A stretch of DNA of 64,000 nt from DATAOG01 sp963798075 (GTDB lineage: Bacteria; Pseudomonadota; Alphaproteobacteria; Geminicoccales; Geminicoccaceae), in the NCBI GenBank assembly GCA_963798075.1, contig CAWCRU010000019.1, positions 124,001 to 188,000 on the forward strand, given 5' to 3'. A program made the translations under genes and the position numbers. The notes beneath the pieces were generated by a model that made no database searches, had not been told where the DNA came from, and saw nothing but the letters and a program-made list of their open reading frames with translations. This document shows positions 8,237 to 17,088 of this stretch, piece by piece (position 1 is the first letter of the stretch; every line of letters begins with the position of its first letter).

Positions 8237-8598
8237 CAGCACGCGGCCGACGCGGCCGCGGCTGTGGCATTGTGGCCACAGCAGATGTCGACGATCGCTC
8301 GCGCCGGCAACTTCGGCTTGATTCGACCCCGGCCAACGGTTATCCACAGGATGTGAATAACAATTGATGGACCTTTTTCTAAAATAGTTCACGTGACGCT
8401 TTGTACAATACGGTCGCCGGGGCAACCGGCGAAGCCGTGGCCCCACTTCCGGGGTTGGAGGAGGAAACCGCGTGGAGCTGGTCGGCTGACCAGGCCGCGC
8501 TTGCGGCACCCGATGGCGGGACTTGGGCAGGCGTTCGCTGGGACGCTCTGTCGGTCGACCATTGGAGACCTTCAAGGTCCAAGGGTGCACGCACGAGC
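8237..8598. promoter_or_regulatory. Intergenic region with paired DnaA-box-like nonamers and an AT-rich patch
   Basis: This roughly 360-bp spacer holds TTATCCACA at 8340-8348 and, 3 bp further on, TGTGAATAA (reverse complement of TTATTCACA) at 8352-8360. An AT-rich stretch to about 8390 follows. Two facing DnaA-type nonamers next to AT-rich DNA could serve DnaA regulation. No dnaA, hemE or parAB gene is nearby, so this is not called an origin. It may contain the promoter of the downstream membrane/TPR genes. Confidence 0.4.
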
Positions 8599-8841
8599 AT
8601 GGCGCATGCGAAGAGAGTTGCCGGCCTGCCGGCCACGCCGTTGCCAACGGTCGTGCGGCCCCGCGCCGGGCCGCCAAAGCAGGTTGGCTGGTCGGCCAGA
8701 CCCAGGAACTACCAGCGGCTCGCCTGGTTGACGCTCGCCGCCCTGCTGGCGGGCCCGTGGTTCGTCTGCTTCGCTCTGTGCCTGTTGATGATGGCCGGGC
8801 GGCGAGGGGTCGAGCAGGCGTTCTCGGCGGTTGCACGATGA
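8599..8841 (+). CDS. Small single-pass membrane protein, coupled to TPR protein
   Basis: From the ATG at 8599 this is an 80-aa protein with a basic N-terminal half and one strong hydrophobic segment near residues 45-70 (LAWLTLAALLAGPWFVCFAL and on), then RRGVEQ. The frame is open back to a TTG at 8401, so a longer form is possible; no good ribosome site picks one start. The stop overlaps the start of the next gene in an ATGA tetranucleotide (8838-8841), which is the main evidence that this reading frame is real and co-translated. Function is unknown; a membrane anchor for the TPR partner is inference. Confidence 0.5.
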   Translation: MAHAKRVAGLPATPLPTVVRPRAGPPKQVGWSARPRNYQRLAWLTLAALLAGPWFVCFALCLLMMAGRRGVEQAFSAVAR

Positions 8842-10589
8842 TCGGGCAGGATGCGCTGCACGCGAAGGTCGAGGCGGGCGAAAGCCGGCGCACGACGGAT
8901 GTGCCCAAGGAACGTCGCGCGCAGGTGAGCCAGGGTCCGCCTGCCCACCTCGCCGGGGCGCTGCAGGCAGCGGCCGCCGCCCGCGCCCAGGCCGAGCGCA
9001 TCCGCCGTCGCCACAGACCGCCCGCTCGCGAGCAGCCGCCGGCCGAGACGTCGACGCCGATCCCGCCTGAGCCTCGAGCTGCGCGGCCGGGCCCGGGCCG
9101 ATCCTCACAGCCGCGGTTTGCCAAGACGATCGCGGCGGCGCAGCGCATGAGCCCGGCCCTGCAGGATCAAGAGCTGGTTCCGTGGCACTTGAGCCCGCGC
9201 GACGAGATCGACCCCAGGAGCTGGCCCCGGCGCTGGCTGACCCGGGTGTTCAAAGGCCGCGCCGGCGGTCGCGAAAGCGAGGCGCCCGGAGCGCACTCGC
9301 CGGCCCGGCCCTTGGGTTCCGCTGCCCGGGCGGCACCGATGGACGACCGCACGACGGTCGCCGCGGTCGAGCCGCCGCCGCGCCGCCCGGTGAATGCGCT
9401 GGCTCCGGCCGGCGGCGATTGCGGCGCGCTCGTGCGCCGGCCGGGCCTTGGGCCTGCCGCAGCCGATCGCAAAGAGCCACCCGCCCCGGATGGCGTGGCC
9501 CGGGTGCTGAGCTTGCTCGCACGCGAGTTTCGCTGGCACGAGGTCTCGGGCGCGGCCATCAGCCGGCGCCGGCGAGCGGCCGTGGCGAGCGCGCCGGATG
9601 CCGTGCCGGGCCGCGCGGCGGCAGGCGCAACGCCCACAGGCATGGCGAGGCTGCCCGTGGTGGCATCGGGCGGCGGCATGGTTGCCTGGCCCGGCGGCGG
9701 GCTCGCGCGCGTCCAGGCGGAGATCAGGCCTGGCAGGCGCAGGCCAGCGGCGGCGCCGCGCCGGCGGACCGCTTCCGCTCGATCACGGGCGGCCATTTTC
9801 CTGATCAGCTGCGGGGTGTTTGCAGGCTTCGCGCTCGGAATCGTCGCGAGCGGCGGGGCTCCGGTCAAGGGCCTCGATTTCGGCCAGATCGCTTCGCGCC
9901 TGGATGCGCTGCTGCCGCGTTCCACGACCGCCCCGGCACCAGCGCGCACCCCGGATGACGCAGGGACCGCGCGGCCGGCGGTCGATCCCGAGCGGCCCGG
10001 CCAGGACGACAGGGCCGACGGGTCGCAAGGCGCACACCCGGCGCCGTTGGCGAGCGGTTCGAGCGCGGCCGCCGATCGACGGCCCGCCGCGGCCGCGCCG
10101 GCTGCGGACGAGCCCTCCTGGGCCGCGTTCTACGGCCGTGGCCATCGGGCCCAGTCCGAAGGCGATCTCGTCGCCGCGACACATTGGTATCGCGAAGCCG
10201 CCCGGCTCAACCCCCATCATCCCGCCATCCTGTACGATCTCGGCTACGTGCTCCAGATCCAGGGTGACATCGATGCCGCGATCGCTCAGTACCGCAAGGT
10301 GCTGACCCTCAATCCCAATCACGCCTATGCTCAATATGATCTCGGTTTCCTGCTGCAGAAGAAAGGAGACAAAGAGGGCGCAATGATCCAATACAAGAAG
10401 GCGGCGAAACTGAATCCGGACAATCCCTACATTTATTTTGACTGGGCGCGCATTCTGGAAAGCAACAACGATCTGGCGGGCGCCCGAGCGCGCTACGAGA
10501 AGGCGGCGGAGCTGGCGCCGCAGCAGCGGCCGGGCACCGACGCCCGCCGCCGGTTGGCCGCCCTCAATGCGAGGATGGACGAGCCATGA
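8838..10589 (+). CDS. Membrane-anchored protein with disordered N-terminus and C-terminal TPR repeats
   Basis: A 583-aa protein. Residues 1 to about 315 are Arg/Pro/Ala-rich and probably disordered. A single membrane span lies near 317-340 (AIFLISCGVFAGFALGIV). A Pro/Ala linker follows, then from about 423 to 560 four tetratricopeptide repeats with typical W/Y-G-A-Y/P spacing (AILYDLGYVLQIQGDIDAAI, AYAQYDLGFLLQKKGDKEGA, YIYFDWARILESNNDLAGA). The TPRs are predicted periplasmic and may scaffold partner proteins. The start ATG at 8838 overlaps the previous stop (ATGA). I do not recognise an orthologue; such TPR proteins often sit in envelope or secretion complexes, but nothing here proves that. 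Confidence 0.65.
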   Translation: MIGQDALHAKVEAGESRRTTDVPKERRAQVSQGPPAHLAGALQAAAAARAQAERIRRRHRPPAREQPPAETSTPIPPEPRAARPGPGRSSQPRFAKTIAAAQRMSPALQDQELVPWHLSPRDEIDPRSWPRRWLTRVFKGRAGGRESEAPGAHSPARPLGSAARAAPMDDRTTVAAVEPPPRRPVNALAPAGGDCGALVRRPGLGPAAADRKEPPAPDGVARVLSLLAREFRWHEVSGAAISRRRRAAVASAPDAVPGRAAAGATPTGMARLPVVASGGGMVAWPGGGLARVQAEIRPGRRRPAAAPRRRTASARSRAAIFLISCGVFAGFALGIVASGGAPVKGLDFGQIASRLDALLPRSTTAPAPARTPDDAGTARPAVDPERPGQDDRADGSQGAHPAPLASGSSAAADRRPAAAAPAADEPSWAAFYGRGHRAQSEGDLVAATHWYREAARLNPHHPAILYDLGYVLQIQGDIDAAIAQYRKVLTLNPNHAYAQYDLGFLLQKKGDKEGAMIQYKKAAKLNPDNPYIYFDWARILESNNDLAGARARYEKAAELAPQQRPGTDARRRLAALNARMDEP

Positions 10590-10605
10590 ACGGCCGGCGG
10601 ACGGG

Positions 10606-11422
10606 CTAGCGCGGCAGGCTCGCGGGCGCGGCGGCGGCGCCGCGGGCGACGAAGGCGAGGTCGGCGACCAGGGCACGGCTCGTCGTGTGGGTGTTGTCGG
10701 TGTCGGCCTGGATCGCGATCTGGCTCGGGTTCTGCGGCGGCTCGCCGAACGTCTGCTGGTAGTCGGCGGCGACGTCGACCTGCTCCTCGAACCATTGGCC
10801 GGTCGGGCTGTCGGCCGGGCGCAGGATCTTGATGATGCCGGCATCGCCCAGGTAGGGGCTTTTCACCAGCTCGCCGCGTTCGCCGCGGCCGCAGAAGACG
10901 TAGCGCAGCACGCGGCCGGGCGCGTCCGCGCCGGCCCAGGATTCGACCAGCGGCCGCTTCATCCGGTCGAGCAACGAGGCCTCCCCGGGCCGGTAGGGGA
11001 AGCCGACGTAGAGCGCGAGCGAGCAGTCATCCTCGCCCTTGACCGCGAGGTCGGTCGTGGGCGCCGCCTGGTCGACCCGCCAGCGCCAGCGGAGGATCGG
11101 GCGCTGGCCGAGGTCGACGTCGAGCGGCTTGTAGAGGGTCGAGACGCTGTCGCTCGAAGCCACCTCGATCGCGCCCTCGGGGCCAAGGCTGAAACTGGTT
11201 TTCCGCTTTGCGCGGGTTGGGCAGCTCGCGCCAGCCCTGGGCCTCGAGCTCGGGCGCGAGCACGGCCCGGGCGAGCCCGGGCATCAGGCCGAGCAGCACA
11301 ACGACGGCGAGCAGGCTCGCCCGCCGCCCGAACTCGAAGCCGGTCAGAAAGTTCGTGCATCGCCCGCCACCGGTTGTGCTTCTCGCAGCCGCGCCAGCGA
11401 CCCGCCGGGGCGCAGGTTCCAA
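10606..11422 (-). pseudogene. DUF3047 family secreted protein, frameshifted
   Basis: Two adjacent frames together encode one DUF3047-type protein. The N-terminal frame gives a signal peptide (RRASLLAVVVLLGLMPGLARA) and GWREL. The downstream frame gives the family core SVSTLYKPLDVDLGQRPILR with WRWRV, GFPYRP, YVFCGRG and IAIQADTDNTHT. The join needs one base removed near 11200, where the DNA reads GCGGAAAACC on the coding strand. The start is uncertain: the frame opens at a TTG at 11422. DUF3047 proteins are periplasmic and of unknown function. This is either a decayed gene or a single-base sequence error; the downstream part shows no other damage. Confidence 0.7.
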
Positions 11423-11443
11423 CGCGATGCTAACCGGAAAAAA

Positions 11444-12556
11444 TCAGGCGGGCCAGAGCTGGTTCGCGACCTCGACCACGCGCGCGAGCTTTTGCCATTG
11501 ATCGTCCTCGGAGAGCTCGTTGCCGTGGACGGTCGAGGAGAAGCCGCATTGCGGGCTGAGCGCCAGCTGGTCGAGGGGGACGTAGCGGGCGGCGGCCTCG
11601 ATCCGGCGGATCAGCGCATCCTTGGTCTCGATCTCGGGGCGCTTGCTGGTCATGATCCCGAGCACGACGGTCTTTCCGGGTGGCACGAAGCGGAGCGGGG
11701 CAAAATCGCCGGAGCGGGCGTCGTCGTACTCGAGGAAGAAGCCATCGAGGGCGAGCTCGTTGAACAGGATCTCGGCGACCGGCTCGTAGCCGCCGGCGGC
11801 GACCCAGGCGCTGCGGAAGTTGCCGCGGCAAAGGTGGATGCAGACCGCCATGTCGCGGGGCCGGCCCTCGATGGCGGCGTTGATCAGCCGGCAGTAGGTG
11901 CGCGGCAGCTGGTCGGGGTCGTCGCCGCGGGCACGGGTCGCCTCCCGGATGCTCGGATCGCAGAGATAGGCGAGGTTGGTGTCGTCGAGCTGCAGGTAGC
12001 GGCAGCCGCGGGCCGCGAGGTCGGCGATCTCGGCGCGATAGGCGGCGGCGAGGTCGGCATAGAAGTCCTCGAGGTCCGGATAGACCTCTGCGCTGATCGC
12101 GGCGCGCCCGCCCCGGAAATGCAGCATCGAGGGCGAGGGGATGCAGACCTTGGCCGTGCGCGTCGTGCAGCCCTGCAGGAAATCAAAGTCCAGGCCCTGG
12201 ATTGGGGCCGGGTGCCGGAGCCGGCCGGTGACCCGCATGACCGGCGGCCGGAAGCCCACCTCGGTGCCGTCGTCGCGGCGGAAGCTCGCGCTGAAGCTGC
12301 CCTCCCCGACGCTGACGCCCGCGAGGCGCTCGAGAAAGTCGACGTGGAAGAAGGTGCGCCGGAACTCGCCATCGGTGATCGCCTGGAGGCCGAGGCCTTC
12401 CTGCCGGCGGACCGCCTCCTGGATGCAGTCGTCCTCGACCGCGCGCAGCTCCTCGGCGCTGTCCTTGCCCTCGGCACGGCGCGCGCGCGCCTCGAGCAGC
12501 CGCCGCGGCCGCAGCAGGCTGCCGACGTGGTCGGCAGGGAATGGCGGCGTCGTCAT
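11444..12556 (-). CDS. Cobalamin-independent methionine synthase (MetE C-terminal domain)-like protein
   Basis: A 370-aa stand-alone protein matching the catalytic C-terminal barrel of MetE, without the N-terminal duplicate. It begins with FPADHVGSLLRP, and shows ITDGEFRR, LQLDDTNLAYL and the zinc-ligand region CIHLCRGN (His-x-Cys), FLEYDD (possible Glu ligand) and SPQCGFSST (Cys). Such short MetE-like proteins act as methyltransferases on varied donors or acceptors, and some are core methionine synthases. The acceptor here is unknown. The ATG at 12556 gives the expected N-terminus. No methionine genes or riboswitch are next to it. Confidence 0.82.
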   Translation of the reverse strand: MTTPPFPADHVGSLLRPRRLLEARARRAEGKDSAEELRAVEDDCIQEAVRRQEGLGLQAITDGEFRRTFFHVDFLERLAGVSVGEGSFSASFRRDDGTEVGFRPPVMRVTGRLRHPAPIQGLDFDFLQGCTTRTAKVCIPSPSMLHFRGGRAAISAEVYPDLEDFYADLAAAYRAEIADLAARGCRYLQLDDTNLAYLCDPSIREATRARGDDPDQLPRTYCRLINAAIEGRPRDMAVCIHLCRGNFRSAWVAAGGYEPVAEILFNELALDGFFLEYDDARSGDFAPLRFVPPGKTVVLGIMTSKRPEIETKDALIRRIEAAARYVPLDQLALSPQCGFSSTVHGNELSEDDQWQKLARVVEVANQLWPA

Positions 12557-12664
12557 CGCCTTCGCCTCCTCCTGATGCCAGCGAATGAGGTGCGGGCCGC
12601 AACCTTCCCTGTCAACCCCGGCAGAGCCAGCGCGGGTTCACGGGCGGGTGCCGGCTCTGCTAGA

Positions 12665-12940
12665 ATGGCAAGGATGACCGCCGGAGCCCCGACCGTGACC
12701 GCCGAGCTGCGCCCGACTTACGATGTGTTCCTGGACTGCCGCGGCCTCGTCTGCCCGATGCCGCTGGTCAAGACCCGGCAGGCGTTGATGGTGGTCGAGC
12801 CCGGCGCCACGATCTGCGTGCTGGCGACCGATCCGGCCTCGGTCGAGGATTTTTCGAGCTTCTGCGAGGTCACCGGGCACAAGCTCCTGAAGAGCGAGCA
12901 GAGCGAGCAGATTTTCATCTACGTGCTCGAGAAGGTCTGA
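12665..12940 (+). CDS. TusA/SirA-like sulfur carrier protein
   Basis: A 91-aa protein of the TusA family. It has the signature DCRGLVCPMPLVKTRQAL with the conserved Cys-Pro-x-Pro motif; the Cys would carry a persulfide. The beta-alpha-beta-alpha core ends with IFIYVLEK. It passes sulfur in tRNA thiolation, molybdenum cofactor synthesis or sulfur oxidation; the context does not tell which. Two starts are possible, ATG 12665 and ATG 12674. It is divergent from the MetE-like gene. Confidence 0.88.
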   Translation: MARMTAGAPTVTAELRPTYDVFLDCRGLVCPMPLVKTRQALMVVEPGATICVLATDPASVEDFSSFCEVTGHKLLKSEQSEQIFIYVLEKV

Positions 12941-13036
12941 GCGCCGCCACGGCGCGGGCGGCACGTCGCGCGGCGGGACAGAGCGGGCCGAAGCTGGCAT
13001 GATGTTGGCGTGTGCGCTCGAAGGAGGCTTGCGGCC

Positions 13037-13504
13037 ATGCCGCCCATGCTGGATGTGGCGCTCGTGTTGCAGCGGCTCTCGTCGTTGCCGGTCGAGGTGC
13101 ACGGGCCGGGCAGCGTCGCGCTCGCCGCCGGGGCGGCCACGGGCAAGCTTCTGGTCCTCAAAGAGGGCGTGGTCGAGGTCGTTCGGGATGGCGTGCGCCT
13201 CGCCGAGGTCAGCGAGCCGGGCACGATGTTCGGTGAGCTGTCGCTCCTGCTCGGCCGGCCGCATACCGCCGACGTCCGGGCGGTCGAGCGCTCGACCTTT
13301 CACGTCGCGGACGGCCGCAGCTTTCTCGAGATCGATCCGAGCGCGGCCCTCTACCTGGCCGTGGTCCTGGCCGGCCGCCTGGACCTCGTCAACAGCTACC
13401 TGATCGAGGCCCGCAGCCAGCTCCGGCCGGCCGAGCGCGGCAGCGTGTTCGATCAGATGATCGACAACATCGCCCAGGCGCTCCGCTTCGGGCCACCGCT
13501 GTGA
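13037..13504 (+). CDS. Cyclic-nucleotide-binding (Crp-like) domain protein without HTH
   Basis: A 155-aa protein consisting of one cNMP-binding beta-roll. It shows LLVLKEGVVEVVRDG, then EPGTMFGELSLLLGRPHTADVRA, where the phosphate-binding cassette is (F)GELSLL...RPHTADV; the usual R-(S/T)-A appears as H-T-A-D. It lacks the C-terminal helix-turn-helix of Crp/Fnr factors, so it is likely a sensor or accessory subunit. The start ATG 13037 is set by a strong aaggagg at 13021-13027; an ATG further upstream would lack that spacing. Ligand and target are unknown. Confidence 0.78.
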   Translation: MPPMLDVALVLQRLSSLPVEVHGPGSVALAAGAATGKLLVLKEGVVEVVRDGVRLAEVSEPGTMFGELSLLLGRPHTADVRAVERSTFHVADGRSFLEIDPSAALYLAVVLAGRLDLVNSYLIEARSQLRPAERGSVFDQMIDNIAQALRFGPPL

Positions 13505-13558
13505 TGCCCGCGGCTGGCGTTTGCGAACGCGGGGCTTTGCCGGGATCGGGGCTGGCTC

Positions 13559-14074
13559 TCAGCGCTTGGCGGAATGGGGGCTGGCGGCGCCGGCGATCTC
13601 CTGCGCGAGCTCCAGGAGCCGCAGCTCGATGGCGCGCAGCCGGCCGAGCGCCTCGACCTCGGGGCATTCGCGCGCGGCCGCGGGCAGGCCCTGCTGGAGG
13701 ACGACCTGGCGCCTGCCGTCGGTCGCGATCATGATCCGGGTCGTGCCCGCGTGCGGATCGGGTGGCGCCCTGCGGCCGCTTGCGCTCGCCGCCGCGCGGC
13801 GGGCGCGAGCGCCCGCGACCTCGCGCTCGAGGGCGGCCGCGTCGATCTCGAAGAAGCGGCTCCGATCGAGCGCGAACGCCAGCAGGTCCTGCAGCCGGCG
13901 CGGGGTGATCCGGCCTTCGGCGGGGCGGCCGCCGGCGAGGCGCGGGCCGACGGTGACCCGGCCGCCGGCGCGCAGGACGAGATCGGGGGCGGCATCGGCC
14001 ATCTCGCGAGCGCCTTCCGAGGCGCGCCACTCGATGACGATCGCCTCGGGATCGGCCGGCAGCTCGTGGGTCAT
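13559..14074 (-). CDS. Conserved-looking hypothetical protein (171 aa)
   Basis: A soluble protein without signal peptide or membrane span. It has a core resembling small proteobacterial proteins of unknown function: IVIEWRASEG at residues 12-21, VGPRLAGGR, then QDLLAFALDRSRFFEID, TTRIMIATDGRR and a C-terminal leucine-rich helix with RLRAIELRLLELAQEI. It is convergent with the cNMP-domain gene. I do not recognise the family and suggest no function. Confidence 0.6.
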   Translation of the reverse strand: MTHELPADPEAIVIEWRASEGAREMADAAPDLVLRAGGRVTVGPRLAGGRPAEGRITPRRLQDLLAFALDRSRFFEIDAAALEREVAGARARRAAASASGRRAPPDPHAGTTRIMIATDGRRQVVLQQGLPAAARECPEVEALGRLRAIELRLLELAQEIAGAASPHSAKR

Positions 14075-14145
14075 GGCAACAGCCTCCTTGGCGGCGATCG
14101 CCGGGCCGGCGCCGCGGCCGACCGCTCCCTGAGCGCGAACCGGGT

Positions 14146-15078
14146 CTAGCCCGGCGCGATCTCGAATTCCGCGGCGGTGAAGGCCTCGGTCAATGCCGCG
14201 TGGCCGATCATGGCCATCTCGAGCGGGTTGGCTTTCTTCGGGTCCTGCTCGGCCTCGACCACGACCCAGCCGCGATAGCCGATCTCCGCCAGCACCTTGG
14301 CAAAGGGGGCAAAATCGATCGAGCCGTCGCCCGGCACCGTGAACACGCCCTCGATCACGCCCTTGAGGAACGACCAGCGCTCGGCTTTGAGCCGGTCGAG
14401 GACCTCCGCCCGGATGTCCTTACAATGCACATGGTTGATGCGCGCGCCGTGACGCCTGGTGGTGGCGAGGACGTCGCCCGCGGCGAAAGTCAGGTGGCCG
14501 ACGTCGAGCAGCAGGCCGACCGAGGTGTCGGTGTTGGCCATCAGGAGATCGATCTCGCGCTCGGTCTCGACCACCGTGCCCATGTGGTGGTGATAGGTCA
14601 TCGGGCAGCCCTCGGCCCTCAGCCAGTCGGCGAGGTCCGTGAGCTTCTCGCCGTAGCGCTTGAACTCCTCGTCGGGCATGACCGGGCGGTCGTCGAGCGG
14701 GTGGTCGATCCGGTTCTGGACCGTGTCCGTGGTCTCGGCGTAGAGCAGCACCGGCGCGCCCAGCTCCTGATAGAGGCGGAGCTGCTGGCGCAGGCGGTTT
14801 TTTTCGGTTTCCAGGGCGCTGTAGCGAAGCTCGCCCGAGAACCAGCCGGTGATCAGCCTGAGGCCGTGCGCGTCCAGGATCGGCCCGAGCTCCTTGGGCT
14901 CGAGCGGGAACTTGATGCCGTTCTCGACGCCCTGGTAGCCGGCCGCGCGCGCCTCGGACAGGCACTGCTCGAGGCTGATGTCGCCGCCGAGCTCCGCCAG
15001 ATCGTTGTTCGACCAGCCGATCGGCGCGATCCCGAGCCGGATCGGTCCCGCCTTCGCCGGCGTCCCGCGCGCGGCCAT
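14146..15078 (-). CDS. iolE: Myo-inosose-2 dehydratase
   Basis: A 310-aa TIM-barrel protein. It has the IolE hallmarks IGIAPIGWSNND-like start (LGIAPIGWSNNDLAELGG), GYQGVENGIKFP, TYHHHMGTVVETEREID, LLLDVGHLTFAAGD, RINHVHCKDIRAEVLD and GWVVVEAEQDP. These include the Glu/Asp/His/Glu metal-site residues. It dehydrates 2-keto-myo-inositol to 3D-trihydroxycyclohexane-1,2-dione. The start ATG 15078 lies 3 bp after the iolD stop, so the two form an operon. It is separated by 11 kb from the iolI-iolC-iolG group. Confidence 0.93.
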   Translation of the reverse strand: MAARGTPAKAGPIRLGIAPIGWSNNDLAELGGDISLEQCLSEARAAGYQGVENGIKFPLEPKELGPILDAHGLRLITGWFSGELRYSALETEKNRLRQQLRLYQELGAPVLLYAETTDTVQNRIDHPLDDRPVMPDEEFKRYGEKLTDLADWLRAEGCPMTYHHHMGTVVETEREIDLLMANTDTSVGLLLDVGHLTFAAGDVLATTRRHGARINHVHCKDIRAEVLDRLKAERWSFLKGVIEGVFTVPGDGSIDFAPFAKVLAEIGYRGWVVVEAEQDPKKANPLEMAMIGHAALTEAFTAAEFEIAPG

Positions 15079-15081
15079 GGC

Positions 15082-16926
15082 TCAGACCCCGATCCGCTGC
15101 TTCTTGGCGCCCGCTTCCTGGTCGGCACGCGCCTCGCGGACCTCCTTGCGCCGGCTGACCTCGGGCACGGCCACGTCCCACCAGGCATCGCCCGGCGTCC
15201 ACTGATGGGCCTGCACGTCGATCACGATCACGTAGGTGCGATCGGCGGCTTTGGCACGCGCGAACGCCGCCTCGAGGTCGCCGATCCCGTGCACGTGCTC
15301 GGCAATCGCCCCCATGCTCTCGGCGTGCTTGGCGAAGTCGACGCTGACCTCGCGCTCGATCCGGCAGTCCTTGATCAGGTTGTTGAAGGACGGGCTGCCC
15401 TTGGCGTTCTGCAGGCGATTGATGACCGCAAAGCCGCCATTGTCGCAGACCACGACGATCAGCTTGTGACCGGTGAGGACCGAGGAATAAATGTCGGAGT
15501 TGAGCATCAGGTAGGAGCCGTCGCCGGTGAACACGATGACATCGCGGGCGGGCTCGGCCATCTTCGCCCCCCAGCCGCCCGCGACCTCGTAGCCCATGCA
15601 GGAGAAGCCGAACTCGCAGTCGAAGGTGCCGACGGTCTTGGCCTTCCAGATCTTGCAGAGCTCGCCCGGCAGGCCGCCGGCTGCGGTCAGCGCGAGATCG
15701 GTCGGATCGCAGGCGCGGTTGATCGCGCCGACCACATGGGCGTAGGACGGCACCTCGACGTTGGTGGGCCCCGAGTGCTGGTCGACCGTGCGGTTCCAGA
15801 GGGCGTATTCCTTGGCCGCGCGCTCGAGCCAGGCGGCGGGCGCCTTCCAGCCGGCGAGACCGGCCGAGAGCTCGCTGAGGCCGACCTGGGCATCGCCGAC
15901 CACGGCCAGAGCCCGGTGCTTGGTGGCATCGAAGCGGGCGGCATTGAGCGCGATCAGGCGCACCTCGGGGTTGCCGAACACGGTCCAGGAGCCGGTGGTG
16001 AAGTCCTGCAGGCGGGTCCCGACCGCGAGCACGACGTCGGCCTCGGCGGCGAGCGCGTTGGCGGACGCGCTGCCGATCACGCCGAGCGCACCGGCGTTGT
16101 TCGGATGGTCGTGGGGCAGGACCGCGCGGCCGGCGATGGTCTCGACCACGGGCACGCGGTGGGTCGAGGCGAAGGCCGCGAGCTCGGCGGTCGCCAAGGA
16201 ATAGTGGACGCCGCCGCCCGCGACGATCAGGGGCTTGGCCGCCTTGCGCAGGAGGGCAGCGGCGGCGACCAGCTGCTCGACGTCGGGCCGCGGCCGCGGC
16301 ACCCGCCAGATCCGGGGCTCGAAGAACGCCTCGGGGTAGTCGAAGGCTTCGGCCTGGGTGTCCTGGCAGAGCCCGAGGAAGGCCGGGCCGCAGTCGGCGG
16401 GGTCGAGCATGATCGCCACCGCCTGCGGCAGCGAGCCGATGATCTGCTCGGGGCGCGAGATCCGGTCCCAGTAGCGGGTCACCGCCTTGAAGGCGTCGTT
16501 CGCGGTCATGGTCGGGTCGCCGAAGTGCTCGACCTGCTGCAGCACCGGGTCGGGCACCCGGTTGGCGAAGGCATCGCCCGAGAGCAGAAGGATCGGCAGG
16601 CGGTTGGAATGGGCGACGCCGGCCGCGGTCACCATGTTGAGGGCACCCGGCCCGATCGAGCTGGTCGCGACCATGATCTGGCGGCGTTTTTTGGCCTTGG
16701 CATAGGCGACCCCGGCCAGCGCCATCGACTGCTCGTTCTGGCCGCGCCAGGTCGGCAGCCGGTCCTGCACCGCCTCGAGCGCCTCGCCGAGGCAGGTGAC
16801 GTTGCCGTGGCCGAAGATCGCGAACACGCCGCCGAACAGCGGTATCTCCTCGCCTTCGAGCACGGTGCGCTGGGCGCAGAGCCACCGCACCAACGCCTGC
16901 GCCATGGTCAGCCGGACCGTCTTCAT
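15082..16926 (-). CDS. iolD: 3D-(3,5/4)-trihydroxycyclohexane-1,2-dione acylhydrolase
   Basis: A 614-aa ThDP-dependent enzyme, full length for IolD. The N-terminal Pyr domain has the catalytic Glu in WRGQNEQSMALAG. The central domain contains PLIVAGGGVHYS. The C-terminal PP domain has the ThDP/Mg motif from GDGSYLMLNSDIY to CDNGGFAVINRLQ. It hydrolyses the ring of the trione to 5-deoxy-glucuronate. It is the first gene of the iolD-iolE operon; ATG 16926. The next enzyme IolB is not in the window. Confidence 0.95.
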   Translation of the reverse strand: MKTVRLTMAQALVRWLCAQRTVLEGEEIPLFGGVFAIFGHGNVTCLGEALEAVQDRLPTWRGQNEQSMALAGVAYAKAKKRRQIMVATSSIGPGALNMVTAAGVAHSNRLPILLLSGDAFANRVPDPVLQQVEHFGDPTMTANDAFKAVTRYWDRISRPEQIIGSLPQAVAIMLDPADCGPAFLGLCQDTQAEAFDYPEAFFEPRIWRVPRPRPDVEQLVAAAALLRKAAKPLIVAGGGVHYSLATAELAAFASTHRVPVVETIAGRAVLPHDHPNNAGALGVIGSASANALAAEADVVLAVGTRLQDFTTGSWTVFGNPEVRLIALNAARFDATKHRALAVVGDAQVGLSELSAGLAGWKAPAAWLERAAKEYALWNRTVDQHSGPTNVEVPSYAHVVGAINRACDPTDLALTAAGGLPGELCKIWKAKTVGTFDCEFGFSCMGYEVAGGWGAKMAEPARDVIVFTGDGSYLMLNSDIYSSVLTGHKLIVVVCDNGGFAVINRLQNAKGSPSFNNLIKDCRIEREVSVDFAKHAESMGAIAEHVHGIGDLEAAFARAKAADRTYVIVIDVQAHQWTPGDAWWDVAVPEVSRRKEVREARADQEAGAKKQRIGV

Positions 16927-17088
16927 GGCAACGCCTCCCGAAAGAGCTTTTCTGGTGCCGTACCATCCTACCCGCGGGGCTTTTGATCAAGGCCGACCTC
17001 ACCGGGCGATCGAGCATCGCGGTGGGGCCATTTGATCCGACCGCGGACATTGATTACGATGCGGGCATCATCGGGATGGGCAGCACGC

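Noticed and set aside
8237..8400. Chromosomal replication origin
   Set aside because: Only two or three DnaA-like nonamers, no adjacent dnaA, hemE, parAB or gidA and no further box cluster.
14200..16986. 928-codon plus-strand frame opposite iolD-iolE
   Set aside because: Antisense shadow with no motif; iolD and iolE on the other strand are unmistakable.
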